Source of the DNA: Cladocopium goreaui
Lineage: Eukaryota > Sar > Dinophyceae > Suessiales > Symbiodiniaceae
Assembly: GCA_947184155.2 (NCBI GenBank)
Contig: CAMXCT020001990.1
Location: 1-64,000, forward strand
Direction of reading: 5' to 3'
DNA length: 64,000 bases
The notes beneath the pieces were generated by a model. That model saw only the letters and a program-made list of their open reading frames with translations. It ran no database searches and was not told the DNA's origin. The position numbers and the translations under genes were made by a program. Shown here piece by piece: positions 38,601-47,600 of the stretch (the first letter of the stretch is position 1; every line of letters begins with the position of its first letter).

Positions 38601-41190
38601 GTCAGATGTAGCACTCTACCGCCAATAAATGAGAAAGAAGGTATGCTTCAGCGAGGAAGCCCCGGAAACAAACAAAAGGAGAGAAACTCAAACGAGAAGC
38701 ATGTTTGTCTTCGATGTGAGTCTTGAGAAACTTGAACAAGTCTTCCGTATTATATCTGCTTCCCCAGCCACAATACACCATTCGCATGCTTCGAGGGTTC
38801 CTTGCATCTTCTTTGCTGTCAGGTTTTTTGACTGCGCATTTGCGCCAGTGCTTGCCCTCGTTCAAGAAAAAGATGAGATCGGACTTTCCTGTGAGGACCT
38901 GGAATGCCCAGCCAGGGTAGCCAGAATTTAGAGCCCCATAGCTACCGCAGAACTTGGCCAAGGCCTTTTCCAGCAGCATGACCCAGAGTTCGTTGCCCAA
39001 GGGCCGTGCAAAGGTGGGACAAGGTCTTCCATCTGTCACGGTGCAGGGCAAGAACTCATCCACTTCAACCTGGCACCACTTTTTTTCAAAGAGGTCGTAC
39101 AGCCATACCTTGTACCTTGGAATCTATTGGCATCCATTGGCATCCGTCATTTCCAAGTCTTTAAAGGTATATATATATATATGTGTGTGTCACACACACA
39201 TGATATATATATATTTATATATATATATATATCATAAAACATGCCTCATGCAGAGCTCTGACAAGAAAAAGAACCCGATGTCCGACACCTCTGTACCTGA
39301 TCAGTTTCGAACCACTCACTTGATAAACTCTTCTTGCGCTAGAGTTGGTCAAGTATCTGATATCTATCGTCACTATCGTCCATAGGTTCGTTGATATCCC
39401 AAGATATCTAGAGATTCGAGAGATCTCTAGACATGAACGGCCGTGAAGTATGAGGTCATTGAGAGGTCAAGGTACTTGCCATCATGCGACAGGTGCCTGC
39501 CATCAAAGAGGCTCTTCAACTTGTTTGGATGTGCAGCCAATGAGCCCAAGGCACACATCAGCCAGCAATCTCCAACCTCAAACAGCCCACGACTCATGAA
39601 AGTGTTCAGCATCTTTCATGGAACACTTTGCTAACACCAATTTGCAAGAATCATCAATCCATAAACTATCAGCCTTTGGCAAGGATGACCTTGAACAAGT
39701 GGCATATAGCAGCTATTGCCAACCATCAGTAATTCCTAGAATGGCCATCAATAATCATCAAGACAGCTATTTGATGACAATTCATCTTCCTAGCGATAGT
39801 GGAATCAGTAGAAACATCATTGAATCATAGCACCCACACTCTGCTTCTTACCAAGTGGCACTTCCTTGCTGCACTTCATACGGTCGCACGCGGTCAAACA
39901 GCACAGCTGAGCCCGGATCACCCAGCATCCTGGCGCGCATCCAAAACTCCGTGTTGCCCAGGTTCAGGGTGCGGTTGGGATCAACGATGCTGGAGTTGTC
40001 ATGCAGGAAGCTTGCATCTTTGAAAGCCTCGAGTGCCATGTGCTGAGTTTTCTATCGTCTTCTTACAAGCCGAAACTCGGCGAATGCAAACGATTTGCAA
40101 AAATCTCTGGGACTAGTCTCACTGGCCTGACTACTGTGTTCTGACTATAGATATTATAATCCGACCAATGACTCTGGAGCAATGATACCTGCTTCAGCAA
40201 CTCCTGGGCAATCGACGGCTGAACTGCAGCACAAAAAGGAATTATCTAAAAGTCCAGGAAGAAATGTACGGTCGAAAGTTGCACAGGGTGCCAAAACGTT
40301 GAAAGGGGTGCAAAACGATGCGTTGAGTGATGCACATTGACTCAGAAACGTTGGGATCATCTTCAATGCCACTTGCATCGCTGCGATAGGACACTTGCAA
40401 ACGATACTTGTAGGGCTCAGTGAGGTGCAAAAGTGTCATGCTCTTTGTCTCGCCTGGTTGCACCACCACTTCAGCAGGATTTCCCTTCGGGAAGCTCACA
40501 TTTTCGCAGTTTACAAACTGTAGGGTGAATACCTGGCCGACTGCCCCAGATGTGTTCACGAAATTCACCTCTACAGTCTTCTTTCCATCTGCCACGGCTA
40601 CATGTTCCTTCCACATGGGCGGATTTGTAGTGAGCCATTGAATGAACTCATGGGTATGGACCACGCCATCTCGATTCCCATCAGCCTGCTGAAACCAATC
40701 TTGAGCACGCCCCTCCGGAATACCAAGCACTCGAGACAAAAGAATCGTCATTTCATCTTCTGACATGACACCATCTCCTGGCGAGGCCTGTTGGCCATGG
40801 ACCCATCGGACCTATCCATCCCACCACAGTGTGCAAAAAACACAAAAAAATGCCGCACACGTCACAAGTCGGCAACCATCCCTGCTATCGTACTGCCTTG
40901 AACTCCACCAGAATGCATCAATTATAAGTCAATGGCTGCGTCAATGAGTCATGTCATGTTTCAGAGGCTGTGTGATCAGAATCCCCAACCCTGCAAAATG
41001 AATTTATATGAATCTTATCGTGGGGCCGGAGCAATCCATAGGAACTAGTTGGATCTAGTTGGATCTAGTTGGATACACCCAGTCGCGTACCACCAGCTTT
41101 GAACATGGTCCACTTCCGTCTGCATCAACGGTCTCCTGAAGTGTCGTATTTTTCGAAGAGTTCTTGCAAGCGCTTCCGTGCCGCAGCCAT
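26531..41190 (-). CDS. Calpain-like cysteine protease with EF-hands, eight exons; last intron holds a retroelement
   Basis: The assembled protein is about 542 residues. Start ATG at 41,190 (GCCATGG context, in-frame stops just upstream). Order: two EF-hands (YDTSGDG and ADGNRDG loops), a beta-rich stretch, then the calpain catalytic core with Cys (QQGSVGDCW), His (GLVVHHAYA) and Asn (NPWGSGEW), plus LLEKALAKFCGSYGAL and GSFWMSYE, and a short tail ending SSLFGW. Calpains cut proteins in the cytosol in a Ca-dependent way; the EF-hands fit that. Exons: 41,190-41,136; 40,777-40,350; 40,042-39,860; 39,576-39,476; 39,115-38,710; 38,487-38,377; 36,992-36,783; 26,665-26,531. Phases agree at every join. 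Donors as read: GA, GT, GC, GT, GA, GC, GA, all with AG acceptors; the ends of exons 2 and 5 are tentative. The last intron is 10,117 bp because a Penelope-like element sits in it; without the element it would be about 0.3 kb. Confidence 0.8.
26744..26771. repeat. (CA)n microsatellite at the element's 3' junction
   Basis: CA repeat that runs into the terminal repeat. It is probably the target sequence of the insertion. Confidence 0.85.
26766..27205 (-). repeat. 3' terminal direct repeat (440 bp)
   Basis: Matches 36,119-36,558 at a constant offset of 9,353 bp, with no difference seen by eye. It begins and ends in ACAC. It holds an 8-bp hairpin and a pseudoknot-like motif. The 72-codon frame on its minus strand looks accidental. 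Confidence 0.95.
27078..27153. other. Hairpin plus interlocked inverted repeats in the 3' terminal repeat
   Basis: 27,078-27,097 is a perfect 8-bp hairpin (CAACTGAG, CGTC, CTCAGTTG). Next come four interleaved arms: CCTTCAGTGAC, GGGCAAGG, GTCACTGAAGG, CCTTGCCC. These could form an H-type pseudoknot or two competing hairpins. The connecting segment between the last two arms is zero, so both stems at full length are sterically doubtful. Confidence 0.6.
27206..27565 (-). other. 3' untranslated part of the retroelement
   Basis: No coding frame recognised between the terminal repeat and the last hairpin core. It includes a GCCCCACGACGGGGC palindrome near 27,206-27,220. Confidence 0.5.
27566..27600 (-). 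repeat. Single hairpin core downstream of the RT ORF
   Basis: One copy of the array core (CCTGGG, TTTTTCGGCTTTG, CCCAG, then TCGCCATC), about 90 bp beyond the RT stop codon. Confidence 0.85.
27692..30511 (-). CDS. GIY-YIG endonuclease - reverse transcriptase of a Penelope-like element
   Basis: 939 residues from ATG to stop, intact. N-terminal GIY-YIG nuclease at about residues 95-195: WVYLKT, YVGSTTN, then the conserved Arg (REYSRYR), Glu (AAETTL) and Asn (MLN). A Cys/His-rich middle part includes CMACG at 386-390. The RT follows at about 560-830: YILPKPSK, ARPII, motif A DQQDLSGFFNSVP (642-654), motif B QGASMGSHFAP (738-748), motif C YVDN (781-784). Penelope RTs normally have YxDD; the second Asp is Asn here. 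The protein would nick the target and prime cDNA synthesis in the nucleus. The ORF starts 27 bp after the stop of the upstream ORF, so termination-reinitiation or a shared transcript is likely. The N-terminal position of the nuclease separates it from canonical Penelope, where it is C-terminal. Confidence 0.9.
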   Translation of the reverse strand: MTSFDLQFMGSTKFVLDAIIHKFFRWIQPVRKTFFEQFNYFSMRRYLWLETMLFTRFVLLKNMCSTTTKTWIKLARFLKSQEITGNSTFEQFHSPGWVYLKTSCVQEHATWWYVGSTTNTPMDREYSRYRKYEQLRKGVDAFFEPALKIWQSTQTFFHFIIIPLQQIDDEIALRAAETTLIGQLRPMLNHPFVNPLLKKHGVAAPLNFSMPCEAAGKRVHDRFSFLANCALDESAMSRMWKQPTHLFELLYWLGCTTRRKFHAAQVLRSSQVNLEFLYMLYKLVHQIDEPWRTRAQRSLKNCLEFKGGHAPPANVPMLLLPLQCDVKDLVRTWLRELLQHHSCLFPWFHVPTTHVVLRRNRPFSDFVFNFHSFLQSWSPDECVFECMACGTFDYGDHVRSTGHVFSTASGLFPTLLVGHLNLADTVFPSQRRWITDAQQQFAKWCERWRLGRRFTTIWNYMCHYIWQQHVQAVSRDGVCTFQALFRELRSIRRFVICPADHHPHRAHLCCPHHYHHLLMKTFMTPDVFVRCSVGWNTVFPRVMVDLGDSLPPHLRKLASPGGKCPCAYILPKPSKHFEAARPIIAYTNSWNNRLGEVIGGVVLQLIRSLFRETSLDKDVVQIMRAIHYVFDDLPSHLPINMDQQDLSGFFNSVPHSRMVDSVWYALHVYCHKYNVSLDSTITFQLQDRESAQRIFRGRYRRAGNRTTQVSLIHLPAMVSFLLRNSYFMVGRHLFKQVQGASMGSHFAPALCGLVAACQEHIFSKTFEDMIAANRLLCNTRYVDNRAMMGFGSWRCSPIWSVFTHAEFYGAPILLEEVSDPILLGVHVDTDQRTTTVRFHHDMSHYRSSISQGSDLALSSAFAARLLMVLRYTHPKSLVIPQIQDLCVIALRSGLTMRAVKQQLWNWAAKIRNNTDHADRTRSWIIEQILIPTVLDECAQ
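30539..31795 (-). CDS. Retroelement ORF 2: RS-rich, coiled-coil protein, unknown
   Basis: A protein of 418 residues if the ATG at 31,795 is used (an ATG at 31,903 would add 36). The N terminus is an RS/RD tract (GDSRRRSRSPARDRRR), then a middle region, a heptad-like segment (LMERLRRMEEENARLRMQV), a Pro/Ser-rich stretch and a conserved-looking C terminus. By position and composition it resembles nucleic-acid-binding, self-associating ORF1 or Gag-like proteins of other retroelements; no homologous family was recognised. The start at 31,795 is preferred because the sister ORF also starts with an RS tract. Confidence 0.7.
   Translation of the reverse strand: MGRGDSRRRSRSPARDRRRHEDDLRLRPSRGYVRQHETSNSHHRKAPRRSGSSPVPARHQIHLPQASEDRWENHYEIPDTWKPNQDFLDTNLVYGLALPRQVISTSVSRNLGIDNVPIHEVKLIPIIHNMSQNWCLRLLANGKATFLELFRSRQECYFTSALMKILREQQVDFNQLLSGAAAKQGLSTDLTQWSARKAALEALADFTMEQFRTILPQDPSNQLMERLRRMEEENARLRMQVGQGAADNSHQSQAEPAVPGIAPSRNMPSHSPPHTLQALPTPAGPSTSPPGTADSTRQPGQQTLPFSGQGNATTQALSKLTELAVRDRPNHLESTGPKNHTVQCINSWMKSQVPDTKQHAEIDRRAREFKEMYEKLDAGQAPSLQRMLVSWGMEPSDATKFKPGEALKLLTILNHLHR
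32065..32100 (-). repeat. Single hairpin core between ORFs
   Basis: A variant core with GGGTTTCTGGC in place of the usual T-run. It lies upstream of ORF 2 in the sense direction. Confidence 0.85.
32139..32176 (-). repeat. Single hairpin core between ORFs, second copy
   Basis: Same core, 74 bp from the previous one, the spacing seen in the array. It lies between the stop of ORF 3 and the start of ORF 2. Confidence 0.85.
32396..33730 (-). CDS. Retroelement ORF 3 (first in sense order): RS-rich protein, unknown
   Basis: 444 residues from the first in-frame ATG. The N terminus is MPHHALSPSRDRRRHRSRSP, then a PPPPPPRP tract, then a globular-looking region with many aromatic residues (FFFPFGFPSPMIDGH and CFYPFGHGTSM). 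It is the first ORF after the hairpin array. No family was recognised. The shared RS-type N terminus with ORF 2 suggests both act on RNA or use host splicing-factor-like nuclear targeting; that is inference. No stop or frameshift was seen. Confidence 0.7.
   Translation of the reverse strand: MPHHALSPSRDRRRHRSRSPNARGLGAKSAPSRPKLVLDMSAHGCRVEIHDTSILTDPNVVNLFRQYVPPPPPPRPAIQFLQQQAASCPALNDSTPTLSDREDTKYDVAIPVHWKFTTGQVPWKFETMLNQVNLAKLSYCFIRVYPLQLDMIELKTRKHLELWSTAVTYCIDSPAIDAALVNHAKWLDVSEILQELKGLMLQEIRIKAFHEFPRPSLPQPRWEWAMFDEFLRLHHIESTLVHRATAQVFMDILKYIPNWTTMLTECELIHDTQCGNIGLAFFFPFGFPSPMIDGHSCQPIPFRCFYPFGHGTSMEAAIPIIQNQVILPSCNIDEQNEQWYPSPGFFCRIIDTKVTEQNWKNLRRQVLLKTARQSNNKEVQVIGIAGLRQNCHYTLHGGGVLAETACAHWFDTVHQTREKRWLARTHLSKVLGISYIDKEKAGFK
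33898..35756 (-). repeat. 25-unit hairpin repeat array with cycling spacers
   Basis: Twenty-five units spaced 69-80 bp apart. The core, nearly constant, reads (plus strand) GACATCCTGGG, a T-run, CGGCTTTGCCCAG, then TCGCCAT or a close variant, and folds through CTGGG/CCCAG. The spacers between cores are of three types: A (GAGATTTACGCACTAAAC-like), B (ACGAAATTTACGCGTCAAAC) and C (TTATACGAAGTTTTCGTTTC), which recur mostly as A-B-C or A-B-C-C, a higher-order repeat. Short reading frames across it are artefacts. It lies in the 5' region of the element, just upstream of the first ORF. Confidence 0.95.
35757..36118 (-). other. Unique 5' leader of the retroelement
   Basis: No coding frame recognised between the terminal repeat and the hairpin array. 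Confidence 0.5.
36089..36110. promoter_or_regulatory. GC-rich palindrome with TATA-like loop next to the 5' terminal repeat
   Basis: CCCCGG and CCGGGG flank the loop ACTATATAAG, 9 bp inside the inner edge of the 5' terminal repeat. It could be a promoter element or an RNA hairpin; function is inferred only from its place and shape. Confidence 0.35.
36119..36558 (-). repeat. 5' terminal direct repeat (440 bp)
   Basis: Second copy of the terminal repeat; at the 5' end in the sense direction. In Penelope-like elements such repeats (pLTRs) arise from tandem or partial copies and usually hold the promoter; that role is inferred here. Confidence 0.95.
36431..36506. other. Same hairpin and interlocked repeats in the 5' terminal repeat
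   Basis: Identical to the structure in the other terminal repeat, so it is present at both ends of the element's RNA. Confidence 0.6.
36550..36581. repeat. (CA)n(TA)n microsatellite at the element's 5' junction
   Basis: CA then TA repeats that overlap the outer end of the 5' terminal repeat, inside the calpain intron. Confidence 0.85.
36783..36992 (-). CDS. Calpain exon 7 (catalytic Asn)
   Basis: Seventy codons with LVQLANPWGSGEWKGDW and GSFWMSYE, ending at a GA donor. Confidence 0.85.
37437..38215. repeat. Two diverged copies of a ~0.35-kb sequence in calpain intron 6
   Basis: Copies at about 37,437-37,810 and 37,900-38,215 share ACATCTTTCCATATTTC, CCAGGGACAACC and similar boxes in the same order. 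They are non-coding; the Cys-rich frames on the minus strand arise from them. Confidence 0.6.
38377..38487 (-). CDS. Calpain exon 6 (catalytic His)
   Basis: Thirty-seven codons, including VLACSIDRKDLG and NGLVVHHAYALLQ, ending at a GC donor. Confidence 0.8.
38710..39115 (-). CDS. Calpain exon 5
   Basis: Holds YKVWLYDLFEKKW, VDEFLPC, LLEKALAKFCGSYGAL and the RYNTEDLFKFLK stretch. The 3' limit (GA donor) is tentative but fits phase. Confidence 0.8.
39170..39233. repeat. TA/CA microsatellite in calpain intron 4
   Basis: Runs of TA and TG/CA within the intron between exons 4 and 5. Confidence 0.9.
39476..39576 (-). CDS. Calpain exon 4 (catalytic Cys)
   Basis: Starts VGDCWLMCALGSLAAHP. It ends two bases into a Lys codon at a GT donor. 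Confidence 0.85.
39860..40042 (-). CDS. Calpain exon 3 (N-terminal part of catalytic core)
   Basis: Sixty-one codons ending EVQQGS before a GC donor. The join restores QQGSVGDCW. Confidence 0.75.
40350..40777 (-). CDS. Calpain exon 2 (EF-hands and beta-rich domain)
   Basis: Completes EF-hand 1 (GVMSEDEM), contains EF-hand 2 (ADGNRDGVVHTHEF), then a beta-rich stretch. The 3' limit at a GT donor is chosen by phase. Confidence 0.7.
41136..41190 (-). CDS. Calpain exon 1 (start, first half of EF-hand 1)
   Basis: Begins MAAARKRLQELFEKYDTSG. The EF loop is split by a GA-AG intron; both sides give a perfect loop when joined. Confidence 0.75.
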
Positions 41191-44100
41191 GGCTCATCAG
41201 CCAGCTTTCCGCAAGTGCCTATTATTTCACTTGGTTCCACAGAGATGTTGCAAGTTTCAAGTGAAATGCCTTCACCACATTTCCAATTGAATTCCACGCC
41301 GCCTCTTTTAACGCTAGCAAGCACGCTTTCACATCCAAGAATGCCTTGATGCATCTTGCAGCACGTGAAAGGATGCAGAAAAAGTTCTTTGCCTGCAGGG
41401 TACTATCAGTCACCCTGCAAGCTGCTACTGAACATCATCACGCCAACCAAATACAATCTAAAATTTCAATCTAGAATCTAGAAATGTCTAGAATCCAGAA
41501 ATTACATGAAATTACCAAGAATTCCAATAATTTTTTGTTTGATCTGTCTGTGACCTTCCCGAGGCGGCTCGGTGATTTTGTGACCTGGCCTTGGGCTAAT
41601 CACGAGTCATCACGAGTCAAACAGCTTCGCCAGCATCGACAGATTTGAGTCTGGCGGTAATCGTTCGCGCCAAGCCTCGCAAAACACATGCGAAAACTAT
41701 CCTGCTACTGCAATGTCATATCAGAAGGGTTCGAAGGAACACAACTTCCAGGCAACAAGGAAACAACGCAAACAAAACAGCAAGACACATGCTTCCAAAG
41801 AATCATTGAGCAAAGTCCTTGCATGTCTGCCTCAACAATGTTATCCAAGCTTTTGCAAAACTACTGGTATGCTGGCCAGCACCGGCCTTTGGACAGTACT
41901 CCATAGCAAACTGCTCGCAAGAAGTTGATACACCATCTGAGCCAGGACCTCCGCTCCTGAGTCATGCTCGAGCCACGGTCAAATGTCGTCAGTATGTCAC
42001 TTATAATCCCACACACACACAGATATATATATATATTATATTACACGTTCGGAAACATGCTGTCCAGAACCTGTCCAGCACTTTGATAATAAACATGATA
42101 ATCATGATCATCATCATTGAACTAACACAACACCAATCAATCATATGAATCATATATAATCATATGATATCATATGTATGTTACTTCTTGTTCCGTTTCC
42201 ATTAACTAGTGTTGTTGCGACGAGTTGGGAAGGTCTGTTTGTGAGCGGTGTTTGTGCCAACATGTGGATTGATGTGGCATGTATGTGGCGTCTTGGCTGC
42301 ATCCTTCGATGCAAGTCGTGGAGGTGTTGTCTGCTTTTCGTAATGTTGCCACCGGTGTAAGAGAAAATAACTGCAGCTCAGGAGCTCTCTAAAACCCAAG
42401 CTCAACCTAAAGGCTGTAAGCTGGGGCTGCGCAAGGCGAATAACTTTGTGATGCGGTGATGCGTGTTTCTGCTGATGTTCGAACCCACAATACGTTTCAG
42501 CTTTCAACACTGGAGCATGCTGGAATCCTCTTCGCATGTAAGGTCGGATTGCAGTTAGAGAAAGGCTGCTACACAGCCTCTTCACATCTCTTTGAGGTGC
42601 CCTTACAATACAAAGTTTGAATTTGAGATTCGGCACAAATAGTTCAAGAGCTTTCCAGAGCCTCAGGGATCATTTTCTGAGGGCAAAAGGACGTCAATTC
42701 TTGGGATTCTAATACTTGCAGTTAGAAAAGCTGCCATCTCAATGGGTCTTTGTTGAACAGCATTCCTGGGGCAAAAGCCATTGTCCATGACTGTGAGCTC
42801 CAGGATTTCTGTACCAAACCATCGTGCCATAGCCGCAGTGGAACCAAGCAAAGCAGCCTGCACGATTCTGCATTACATGTCAAGCTATGCAAAGAAGCGA
42901 CGCATGATAATTCCAGCTGGCTTTGGTATTACTAAGTGGCGGACAAAATTACTTACTAGCCGCAATGGGCATGGCCAAAGTGGGTGGCCCCCTATCGGTT
43001 GTGAAGGTTTGTACTTCCATGCTATGTGTAAAAATATGTGAAAATAGGGTATCGGTAAGTGGGTGGCCCCCTATCGGTTGTGAATGTTTTCGCACAAGTT
43101 TGAACATCCCATGTCCACTCCCCACTACTTTAGTCTTCCGCTAATTTTGTCGGTTACTCGTATGGGCTTCGACAGGTTATAGCTTCTACTCGGTACTGAC
43201 CCCATCCGTTTAGACGAAAACTCACCGAACCAAGCAGCTGCAATGGTGACCTTTCCTTAGACAAGTTGACAATGCACATTGATCTCTCAGAGCAAGCGCT
43301 GCAGCAATGGTAAACAGCTGGGTTGTGGAGGAAATCTGAATCGTCCGGCAATTGCCACTCTATGTATCTCTATGTGGCAAGAGTCTGTCACTGTCACTGC
43401 CAACGCTGCCATCCAGCAATCGGCCCCGAACAGAAGCATGTGCTGGCTTAGAGCCGCTGCTGCCAATCCAAATCCTTTGCGGGTTTGCAACAACATGCAA
43501 CAACAATGATGTGCAAAGCAGCCAGTCATGGAAACCTTGTGCTCCTCTGCTCCTCTGCTCCCCCTCCTCATCCTCATCCCCATCCCCATCATCATCTGTC
43601 TCAATCTTTGACACCAAGCTGCACTCGGACACTTCGCTGCTTCAATCGACACACCGCCCGGCAATATGCTAATTCACCTTGTGGCCGTCGAAGATGTGCA
43701 GAAATTGTCACCTGCGCACATTGCAGTGAAAAAACTCAGCAAATTGCGCAACCAACCCCAAAAAGTTGCTGAACATTTTTTGTTCAAGTCAAAGAGTTTC
43801 GAACGGCTTACTAAATGCAAACAGATTATGTAAATTCTTCTCGCGCTACTGTCTTCCACCTTCGGGTTGGCGTCATCAGAAAGCCAAGAAGTCCGGATTT
43901 GCAGCTCGGCACACGGAGGCCAGTCTACTCTCCATTGCCACCTAAGACAGCACGCGCACAAATCCCAAATCATCTGAAAGCCTCCATGGATTATTGATTT
44001 ATATATATATATATTTATTTATATTGATTTTCTAAATATTCTCGAATATTCTTGATGCATCCCATTGCATCCCTGATCATCCATGTCTGAATTGTTGAAA

Positions 44101-44640
44101 GTTCAGACCACACAGATCAGGTATTGTATTGGTCACGCATTGATTGCTCCTTTGCCCCTGAGCAAGCGTTCAACGTCCACTAGCAAAGCGTAGCACCAAA
44201 CAGCAGCATCGGCACATGTCTGGCGCTCCCATGAGGTTGACAATGGAGCTCAAGCTTGGTCTCTGCATGGAGCCTTGGGCGAGTCGCGTCGCCGCAGCGC
44301 AACTTTGGGATCATCACAACCAAATCCAACCAAATCCAACGAAATTCATCCAAATCCTACATCACCAATAGATCTGTGCAATGAAGAAGAAAAGTCAGAG
44401 ACGGCGTTGCTACCCAACTTGTCAAGTATACTTGTGCTTCGAGCCTTCCATGATTGTATCTGTGCTTCTCAGTCTCCAGCTCACAAAGGATCCAACGGCA
44501 TGCAGAGTCATTGTTAGTGAAGTATAGTGAAGTGATGTGAGGTGATATATACCAATTATATCCAATTATTACCTCTCCATGCGAATTACTTCACATCTCC
44601 GGCCGCATGATATGCTAATGTGAGCGTGTGCTAAGATGTT
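41191..44640. other. Intergenic or unresolved; possible minus-strand exons
   Basis: Minus-strand frames near 43,550-43,630 (acidic, SKIETDDDGDGDEDEEGE) and 43,830-43,940 look coding. A GTGGGTGGCCCCCTATCGGT segment is present twice (near 42,980 and 43,058). TA tracts lie near 42,020 and 44,000. Nothing further was identified. Confidence 0.3.
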
Positions 44641-47600
44641 GGGATCTGCTGAAACACACGCACACACACACACACACATTTCAACTCGGTTGGCTCAATC
44701 TGCGGCTGTGTTGCCCCACAACCACGACCAAGCGTTGAAGTCCGCCAAGGGTAGCTTTGCGATCCAGCTCTGAGGGGCGAAGGCTGAAATGTGAGCAACC
44801 GGGGCTTCCATACCTCAAGCACGACAAATATCGACAAATGCATAACAAATGGACAGCCACATTGAACATTCGCATGCACCCTTGAAGTGCGGTAATTGGA
44901 AGACCCACTCAAGCCAACTGAAACAATCTGAAACAAATAGATTTCAGTATGGGGGTCCCGTTGCTCGTGATCCCGCGATGGCGACCTTCCCATCTCTCCC
45001 TGCAAGTGAAAGTTGCTGAGCTCGCCCAAAACTGGGCGATCAGTGGTGCCCCTGAAGCCCAAGTCCAGGTAGTACCTTGACGGGTCTACCAGCTCTCCGC
45101 GTGGTATAGGAAAGGAACCACAAATTAGACTAAGCCTTGGTCCGTGAATATGTTTGCCTACTTGCAGGCGCTTGCACCTGCTTCTGCAATTCTATGCAAT
45201 ACTAGAAGTAAGAATGCACACAAATGACGCGACCAAAAGAAAAAACTCTCGAACTGATCCCAAAAAAGGGCTTCAAATGGCTTCAGCAGATTGTGGCTCT
45301 CCACGGATGGACAAGCTACTGGATTAGTTTTTGTGAACCTTGATCTTCTGCACCAAGTTCCACTCTGGCCATACCAAAAGACTCCTGGCTGGATGGCTCA
45401 CGTTTCAAAAATGCATTGGATGTGGGCTCCTGAAACAACATGTCAAAAATATTTAGACATACTAAGACCACGTCCACACCAGCATCATCAAAACAACAAA
45501 ACACGACTGTCTGAAAATCCGAGTTCATGCAGCACCTTTGAACACTGAATGCGAGCCAAGCAGCTCCAATCGTTGCCAAAATACTAAGGAGGGCCTGTAA
45601 GCAGCTTTGTTTGACTCACTGGAACGAGCTACGGCGACGGCTTGTATCATCTTGTATCCCGCTATATCCATCTATATCCCGCTTAAAGATTTCCAAGCAG
45701 CCAACCAGGCTGCAACGCTCCAGGTCCGACCACGCCCTTTGTCCAACCCTTCTGCAGCTGTTCTCAAAGTATCTCAAAGTTGTTTTTTCAATCTGCCTGT
45801 GGAATCGTCCATGGCCGTTTGGCTCTTGAAGGCCGCGGGTGCTCCTCGTCCACAAGACGAACACTGGGGCATCAGTCCAGCATCAGTCTTGAGAATGTCG
45901 TGAGTCGTGAATACCGAATCTGAGTCACTGAGCAGTGAAGATCCACTCCATATCATGCCACAAACCACTATAGATCCCCAAAGGGCCAAAAAGAACCTCT
46001 TCGTGCAGAATGTGGATGTGTATGTATGTGTAATGGTTACATGTTTGCACACATGTTACAGCCTCTATCAAACGCCACTTGTCTTCAGGACACTCGCGAC
46101 AGGACTTCGCCCGACAAATCCTCAGCTGACCAAGGGGTCAGCTTCACATGCCTTACATATGATTTTTTGAAAAAATTAGATATAACTGTGGCATACCGTG
46201 GATGACATTAAGCGATGCTGCTAGCGAATAGCTTAAAACAATTTAAAACGCGTTTGATGCAAGCGAGATGCCAGTGGACGTGGATGGCACTGCGAGTGTT
46301 CTTGGGACATACCTGCGATTCATCGTACGAACCCACGCTCCAGTGGTGTCCAGCTGGGCTCTGCTCAGGTTGAGACGCTTCCACGAGCTTCTGCCAGCTG
46401 AGTACCATCCGGTCCTTCTACCCACACCTGAGATGTCTCGTTGGCCGAATGAAAACACCTGAACAGTGCCTGCTTGCAACACAATCAAACACACTAAACG
46501 CAAATAAATGCAAATTGCGGGTGCACAAATGGTTCCCCAATGTTTCCCATGTCCTGTTCCATCCTCTTCCACAGTATCACTTCAGAAATGAACTTGTTCC
46601 AAGGCGCATGAATCGCACATCGCGGGATAGCATTGTGTCCAAAGGATTCTGCGACCCTGCGCTTCGAGAGTGGTACTAGTGACAACCCCAATGGTGCCCA
46701 TTCCTGGGCGGCCCATGCTTCTGTGCAGTGGCGAGGCACTCAGCCTTTCCATGACAAGTTATGCCAACTTATGGGTTCCAGCTCGCAAAAACGCGCCTGA
46801 TCTTCCCCCTTTTATATCCTTTTATCATCTTGCCATATCTTGCCTATTTCCTGTTTTCTCGGATATTTTTCTTGATGGTCCTCTTGGATCATTTGCTGCC
46901 TGATGGTATTCCATGGTATTCCTATACTCTCACCTTTCGGCTGTTCATACCACGGTCTTTGGCCGGCAGGTTGCAGTCTCACAAATACAAATTCTAGTGA
47001 CAACCCCATGGCCATGGTGCGCGTCTGGATTTCGATATGGATATGCCAAAACGTTTCCCTGACCTGCCAACTAATTGCTCCACAAATAGTCACAAATCAG
47101 GTACCTGAAGGTCATTGGTAAATCATGGTAAATCTACATATTTACATCCGGCTCAAAGCCGAAAGGGCCTTGACTTTTGGGACCCAGCGGAGAGCTTCAC
47201 ATGCAACTTCAACTCCAGCACTGCGCCTCAGCAACAAGATCAACAAGGTCCACCAAATATGAAATTGACACACTGGCATCACTGGCACTCCTTCTAAAAC
47301 TTGAAGGTGCTGGCAGGTTCCAACTGATACTTTCCAGGATGCGTCGCCATGATTTGTGATGTTGGAATGCGTGTGTTCGAAAGACTTGAGACTTCGTGTG
47401 CCAGTGCTCAATGGCTCTTCTGAAGCCAAACAATCTGCCCGGATCTGTCAAGCTGCTTCGCACGGAAACTTCCCATTTGAGAAGAGAATTGAAAGCCTGG
47501 GACAGGACAGGCCGTCAAGGCTTGCCAGAGGATCCTCATAGATTCTCAGAACATTGGCGGAATGAAATCACTCCTTGCCTCAGCTGGCTTAGTTGACTTC

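Noticed and set aside
42935-43160. Small MITE bounded by GACAAAATTA inverted repeats
   Set aside because: The match is only about 10 bp, with no clear ends or target duplication.
47280-47350. Start exon of a fatty-acid-binding-like protein on the minus strand (GKYQLEPASTFK)
   Set aside because: Only about 17 codons resemble the family and no following exon could be found.
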